Part shown: piece by piece, positions 41,030-44,747 of the stretch | How the letters are laid out: each line of letters begins with the position of its first letter | How positions within the stretch are numbered: position 1 is the stretch's first letter | NCBI GenBank assembly: GCA_002070215.1 | Contig: MWCV01000020.1 | Coordinates: 1 to 44,747 of the forward strand | From: Chloroflexi bacterium ADurb.Bin180 | Lineage (GTDB): Bacteria > Chloroflexota > Anaerolineae > UBA2200 | DNA length: 44,747 bases | Direction: 5' to 3' | The notes under the pieces: generated by a model | Told to the model about the DNA's origin: nothing | The model's input: only the letters and a program-made list of their open reading frames with translations | The model's database searches: none | Position numbers and translations under genes: made by a program

Positions 41030-42825
41030 CACTTCTCCGCTACGCCCTGGTCTCTCAGTTCGCGCAACGCCTGTTGATCGAATCCGGCCAACCTTGGCCA
41101 GTCCGAAGTGTGCGTGCGGCTGAGCCGCTCGGTGGCGGTGGTCAGAAACAGGCGGCGCAGTGAGGGGATCTCGATCCACCCACGCAACAGCCTCGCCGGA
41201 ACGATCAGTACCTTGCTCCCCTCTATCGCGACCACGTTTGCCGTCCGAGGCTCACCGCTCAGCGCCGCGATTTCGCCGAAAAAGTCGCCCGGTCGGTGCG
41301 TGGAAAGCGAGCGGTAGCCGCCTTCCGCCGTCTCGCTGGGCACGCCTGCCGCTGCGCGCCCTTCAAGCACAAAATAGACCTCGTCACTTCTGTCGCCCAG
41401 CTTGACAATCGATGTTCCCTCAGGAACATCGAGGATCGAAGAGTCGGCCACCAGCGCCTGCCTCTGCTCAGGAGTAAGGATTCCCAGCGTGGGTAGTTTT
41501 CCTACCAGAAGGTCGACATCAGCCAGTGTGGCCGGGCGTGCGGCCCGCGGTGCAGCCGCTGCGGGGGCGCGGCGCAGCAATTCGAGTGCCCTCTTCCATT
41601 CGGCAGCCGGCTGACCGAGGCCGGGAACGACCAGGGCCCACGCACCCGCGCCCAGGGTCATCAGCGCACTAACGAGATAGAGCAATCGGATGGGGAGCAC
41701 ATCGGCCAGCCCCGCGGCGGCCATACCCACCAGGAACAAAACATCACGACAAACGAAAAAGGCACTGTTCACCCTGCCCCTCAGCTCGCGAGGAGTGTTC
41801 CGTTGCACCGCGAGCGAGCGCGCAATGGACACGGGGGCGTTCAGAAAGCCTGACAGCGCGATGACCCCGATGGCCAGCGCCACCGAGCGCATGGACGCAT
41901 AGACTATGCTGACGAGTCCCATGCCGATGAGCCCGAGGGCGATCCACTGACCCTCGCGCAGTCGATCTGAAACGCTGCCCATCCAAAGACTGCCCAGCAC
42001 AAACCCAACCGAGGTGACCGCTTCCTGGATGCCGTACTCAAATTCCGATGCTTTGAGCGCGGTCAGGGCGAACGGCAGCAAGAGTGTGTTTGATAACCCA
42101 AAGGCCACAAATATGATAGAAAACACCAGGAACAGCGACCGCAGGATGGGCGTGGTCAGGAGCGCTACCGCACCCTCCTTCAGGTTGCGACCGATGGCTG
42201 CCAGGCCTGAATCCGCCACCGCAGTCAACGCGGGAATGCGGGCTAGCCAGATCATCAGGGCAGAAAAGGCATAGGCCACCGCGTTGAGATAGAACGCCCA
42301 CTCGATGGACATCGCCGAGGCAATGAGGCCAGACGCGGCGAACCCGATGGCCGTCGCACCGAACGAGCTGATGGCCATCAGCGAGTTGGCCGCTGCCAGC
42401 TCCTCATCCGTGGCGATCTCCGGCAGCACCGCCTCGTGGGCAGGGTCGAAGAACTGGGTCACTGCCGCGCTGAGGGCGACGATGATGTACAGCCAGGCCA
42501 TGCTGAATGGGATGAGGAAAGGAATGAGGACGACCAGGACCGCGCGAATCAGGTCTGCCGCGACCATGATGGCCTTACGGTCATAGCGGTCCACGACCAC
42601 TCCTGCGAGCAAGCCAACCAGGATGGTCGGCGCGGCGGAGGCCATGAGCATCAACCCCACCGACGCCGCGGACCCAGTCAGGCGATATACCAGGATCGAC
42701 GCCGCCAGCGAGGTGAGCGACGCCCCGATGGTCTCGACAACCTGGCCTACCCAGAGCAGACCAAAGCTGCGATTGCGAAATACTGCAAAAGGTGAGGTCT
42801 GGCTCCGAGCGACTGTGTGCGTCAT
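41029..42825 (-). CDS. MFS transporter with C-terminal cyclic-nucleotide-binding domain
   Basis: The 598-residue protein has a 12-span MFS region of the MFS_3 type (about 1-405; loop VVDRYDRKAIM, QRNTPRELRGRV). A proline-rich linker follows, and then a cytoplasmic CNBD at about 455-585. The CNBD phosphate cassette is intact: GDFFGEIAALSGEPRTANV, with Arg in place. MFS_3 members mostly export drugs, siderophores or peptides by proton antiport. The tail implies gating by cNMP, which the cyclase two genes down would make. The ATG overlaps the peptidase stop (ATGA), and the stop overlaps the kinase start. Fusion of a CNBD to an MFS carrier is uncommon. Confidence 0.92.
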   Translation of the reverse strand: MTHTVARSQTSPFAVFRNRSFGLLWVGQVVETIGASLTSLAASILVYRLTGSAASVGLMLMASAAPTILVGLLAGVVVDRYDRKAIMVAADLIRAVLVVLIPFLIPFSMAWLYIIVALSAAVTQFFDPAHEAVLPEIATDEELAAANSLMAISSFGATAIGFAASGLIASAMSIEWAFYLNAVAYAFSALMIWLARIPALTAVADSGLAAIGRNLKEGAVALLTTPILRSLFLVFSIIFVAFGLSNTLLLPFALTALKASEFEYGIQEAVTSVGFVLGSLWMGSVSDRLREGQWIALGLIGMGLVSIVYASMRSVALAIGVIALSGFLNAPVSIARSLAVQRNTPRELRGRVNSAFFVCRDVLFLVGMAAAGLADVLPIRLLYLVSALMTLGAGAWALVVPGLGQPAAEWKRALELLRRAPAAAAPRAARPATLADVDLLVGKLPTLGILTPEQRQALVADSSILDVPEGTSIVKLGDRSDEVYFVLEGRAAAGVPSETAEGGYRSLSTHRPGDFFGEIAALSGEPRTANVVAIEGSKVLIVPARLLRGWIEIPSLRRLFLTTATERLSRTHTSDWPRLAGFDQQALRELRDQGVAEK

Positions 42826-44597
42826 GCTCCACTTCCCTCCATCGCTTCCACTTGATCGATCAGTGAGGCGAGATAGTCGAACCCGCCCTGCCAGAAACTG
42901 GCCGTCGAGATGTCAAAGCCCGCCTCATCCAGGATCGCCATCGGCGACGCCGACCCGCCATAGCTCAGGATCTTCAGGTAACGCGGCTTGAATGCCTCTC
43001 CTTCGATCCTGTAGCGCTGGTACAGAGCCAACACCAGCAACAGCCCGAACGAGTAGGCGTAGCAGTAGAAGGGCATATGGTAAATATGCTGGATGATCAA
43101 CCATTCCCAGCGGAACTCGTCAGCGACGTCCACCGAGTCGCCAAACTGCTCGCGCAGGTTCATCAGGTACAGTTCGGCGAGCTCATCTGAGGTACGGCCC
43201 TGTGATACCAAACGATGGGCGTCCCGCTCAAAGATGACAAAAAAGGCCTGACGCATTACAGTGGCGTACCAGTCGTCGATCATCGTGACCAGCATGTCCC
43301 GGCGAAGCGCGGGGTTCGTTTCTTCAGCTTGCAGTTTGTCCGACAGCAGCATCTCGGCGAACACGGAGGCCGTCTCGGCCAGCGGAGCCGTTACGTCAAA
43401 GCTGAGTACTGAATGGCCTGAGGCCAGCACGGCGTGGATAGCATGACCCAGTTCATGGGCAAGGGTGGACACGTCACGGGCGCGGCCGGAAAAGTTGGTG
43501 AGGACCCACGGCGTCAGTTCCGGCACACAGGCATAGCAGAACGCCCCTCCCCGTTTGCCCTGCCGTGGCCACGCGTCCAGGTGCCCGCTATCCAGTACCC
43601 TGCGCGCTGCATTCTCCAACACCGATGAGAACCCACTGAAGCATTCCAGAACGAGGTCCCGGGCCTCGTCGAGAGAGTAGCGATCAATTGACTGCGTCAA
43701 GGGGGCGTAGATGTCGTAGCGGCGGAGACGCTCGACGCCCAGCCATTTTGCCTTGAGCGCAAAGTAACGCTGATACAGCGGGGCATTCTTCCGGCAGACG
43801 GCGAGGAGAGTGTCAACCACTTGATCCGGCAAGTCGTTCATCGTGTTCGTTGCTGAAATCGGTTCGGGGAACCCGCGCAGATCGATCATCTCCGAGCGCC
43901 AGTCGCCTACCCGGTTCGCGTAGATCTGCGCCAGCTCAGTGCGGTGCTCCATGTAGACTCGGTACATTTCCTGATAGGTCGCCGCCCTGATCTCAGGCCG
44001 CGAGTCTCGAACGTGGGCCGTCAGCTCATCCTGAGTAAGGGTCTTGGTTTCGCCGTCTATGGTCAGTCGATAGGAGAAGGCATTGGTGATGATGTCATAG
44101 AGGCTGAGCAAGGCCTCCACCCCGTTCACGTCCTTCAGCGTGATGATCTTCTCTTCCGCTTCGGAAAGAGTGTACGGCTTGAAACGCCGGAAGGTCTCCA
44201 GAAAGTAACGCCGATCACCGGCATTGTCAATGAGTCGCCGGGCCGCCTCATCGGGGAGCTGTTTGAACCAGTGCTCGATGAAGTTGAGCCGATTTTCCAC
44301 TGTGGCGAGTAACTGCGCCACTCTGTTCTGCTGGCTGAGTGCCGCCTGGTCGCTGGTATTCTCGGCGAAGCGAAGAAAGGCATATCCGCCCAGCCGGCGC
44401 TGCAGACTGGCAGCGGCTTCGAGCGCGTCCAGCAGGTCGCACCAGTCGGACCCAGGAATGTCTGGAGACAGGCGCGGACGAAAAGACTCTACCGCCACTA
44501 CTGCCTCCTCCAGGTCGGTCAGCGCCTGGACAGGCAACTCGCCACTGGCAGAATCAAAGAGCTCCGAAAGGTCCCAGTGTTCACCGAGGGTAGGCAC
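42822..44597 (-). CDS. pepF: Oligoendopeptidase F, M3 family
   Basis: The 591-residue cytoplasmic metallopeptidase cleaves short peptides of roughly 7-17 residues. The zinc site is H381-E382-x2-H385 (LAHELGHAIHAV), and the third ligand is Glu408 (LAETASVFAE). Length and motifs match PepF closely. The GTG at 44597, with GGAGG eight bases upstream, is the start; no signal peptide is seen. It is the first gene after the promoter at 44634-44661 and overlaps the transporter gene by four bases. In the proposed cluster it could trim or recycle peptides, or feed peptides to the TPR kinase as ligand. A housekeeping role is equally plausible. Confidence 0.95.
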   Translation of the reverse strand: MPTLGEHWDLSELFDSASGELPVQALTDLEEAVVAVESFRPRLSPDIPGSDWCDLLDALEAAASLQRRLGGYAFLRFAENTSDQAALSQQNRVAQLLATVENRLNFIEHWFKQLPDEAARRLIDNAGDRRYFLETFRRFKPYTLSEAEEKIITLKDVNGVEALLSLYDIITNAFSYRLTIDGETKTLTQDELTAHVRDSRPEIRAATYQEMYRVYMEHRTELAQIYANRVGDWRSEMIDLRGFPEPISATNTMNDLPDQVVDTLLAVCRKNAPLYQRYFALKAKWLGVERLRRYDIYAPLTQSIDRYSLDEARDLVLECFSGFSSVLENAARRVLDSGHLDAWPRQGKRGGAFCYACVPELTPWVLTNFSGRARDVSTLAHELGHAIHAVLASGHSVLSFDVTAPLAETASVFAEMLLSDKLQAEETNPALRRDMLVTMIDDWYATVMRQAFFVIFERDAHRLVSQGRTSDELAELYLMNLREQFGDSVDVADEFRWEWLIIQHIYHMPFYCYAYSFGLLLVLALYQRYRIEGEAFKPRYLKILSYGGSASPMAILDEAGFDISTASFWQGGFDYLASLIDQVEAMEGSGA

Positions 44598-44633
44598 CGC
44601 AACCTCCGCGGGAGGCAGAATATATTGGCATTG

Positions 44634-44661
44634 AGTATAACCCAGGCACGTGCAGGGTCAA
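44634..44661 (-). promoter_or_regulatory. Consensus sigma-70 promoter heading the 22-kb cluster
   Basis: On the minus strand TTGACC (44661-44656) and TATACT (44639-44634) are separated by 16 bp. The transcript would start about 30 bp before the GTG of pepF. The -35 lies 11 bp inside from the insertion-sequence end at 44673. Confidence 0.8.
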
Positions 44662-44672
44662 GTAGCAGAGCC

Positions 44673-44747
44673 GAGAGTGTTGAAAAACGACCTGGCGTTT
44701 TGTGTGCAGGCGGTGAATCCGGTACACTGGGTATGGTGCCACGGCGC
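44673..44747 (+). mobile_element. Right-hand insertion sequence end, cut by window edge
   Basis: This 75-bp stretch is the reverse complement of 123-197 with one mismatch, and it begins GAGAGTGTTGAAAAACG. It is the 5' terminus of a second copy of the same insertion sequence, pointing out of the window to the right. The transposase start lies beyond the edge. Confidence 0.85.

Noticed and set aside
1-44747. One insertion sequence spanning the ends of a circular molecule
   Set aside because: The two ends would be termini of the same element and should share a target duplication; the outside flanks (agtagcagagcc and cgccccggtatt) do not match. Circularity therefore has no support.

Overview
The window is GC-rich bacterial DNA that most resembles a Chloroflexota genome of the Anaerolineae type. 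This rests on gene style only: lipoproteins with Thr/Pro-rich linkers, a fused GldF-GldG permease with a DUF4340 partner, a type 2 isoleucyl-tRNA synthetase and very large GAF-rich hybrid kinases. No rRNA, tRNA or CRISPR array was seen. Both ends lie inside copies, in inverted orientation, of one insertion sequence whose transposase start looks IS1182/IS5-like. The window may therefore be a contig that stopped at repeats.

Left third (1-22.4 kb) is mostly housekeeping and envelope genes. It holds an ABC exporter operon with an Ig-like/zinc-ribbon membrane protein, then ileS under a consensus promoter and a complete T-box leader with its terminator. Two small membrane or exported proteins follow. 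A minus-strand operon encodes an ABC ATPase, a GldF-GldG fusion and a DUF4340 protein. After it come acetyltransferases, a truncated M28 peptidase, lipoproteins, an S66 (MccF-like) peptidase, an alpha-toroid protein, zinc-ribbon proteins, a LysM-excalibur protein and a PrsA/parvulin foldase. A 244-bp MITE-like element with a 9-bp target duplication sits between the zinc-ribbon and LysM genes.

Right half (22.4-44.6 kb) is the notable part: twelve consecutive minus-strand genes, mostly overlapping or closely spaced, behind one good sigma-70 promoter at 44634-44661. The first six are an oligoendopeptidase F, an MFS transporter with a C-terminal cyclic-nucleotide-binding domain (CNBD), a 2561-residue TPR-GAF(7)-PAS hybrid kinase, a response regulator fused to a class III nucleotidyl cyclase, a CNBD-PP2C phosphatase and a Crp/Fnr regulator. 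The next six are a 158-residue protein ending in five 17-residue PEVEGH repeats, a GAF protein, an intracellular-type subtilase, a one-module C-A-T NRPS, a radical SAM enzyme with a B12-binding-like N-terminus and an ADP-ribosylglycohydrolase. I infer a self-contained unit: the kinase senses, the receiver-cyclase makes cNMP, cNMP acts on the transporter, phosphatase and Crp regulator, and a peptide-modifying or peptide-making module is switched on. The repeat protein is the candidate substrate. This is a hypothesis from gene order and motifs; no product is proven.
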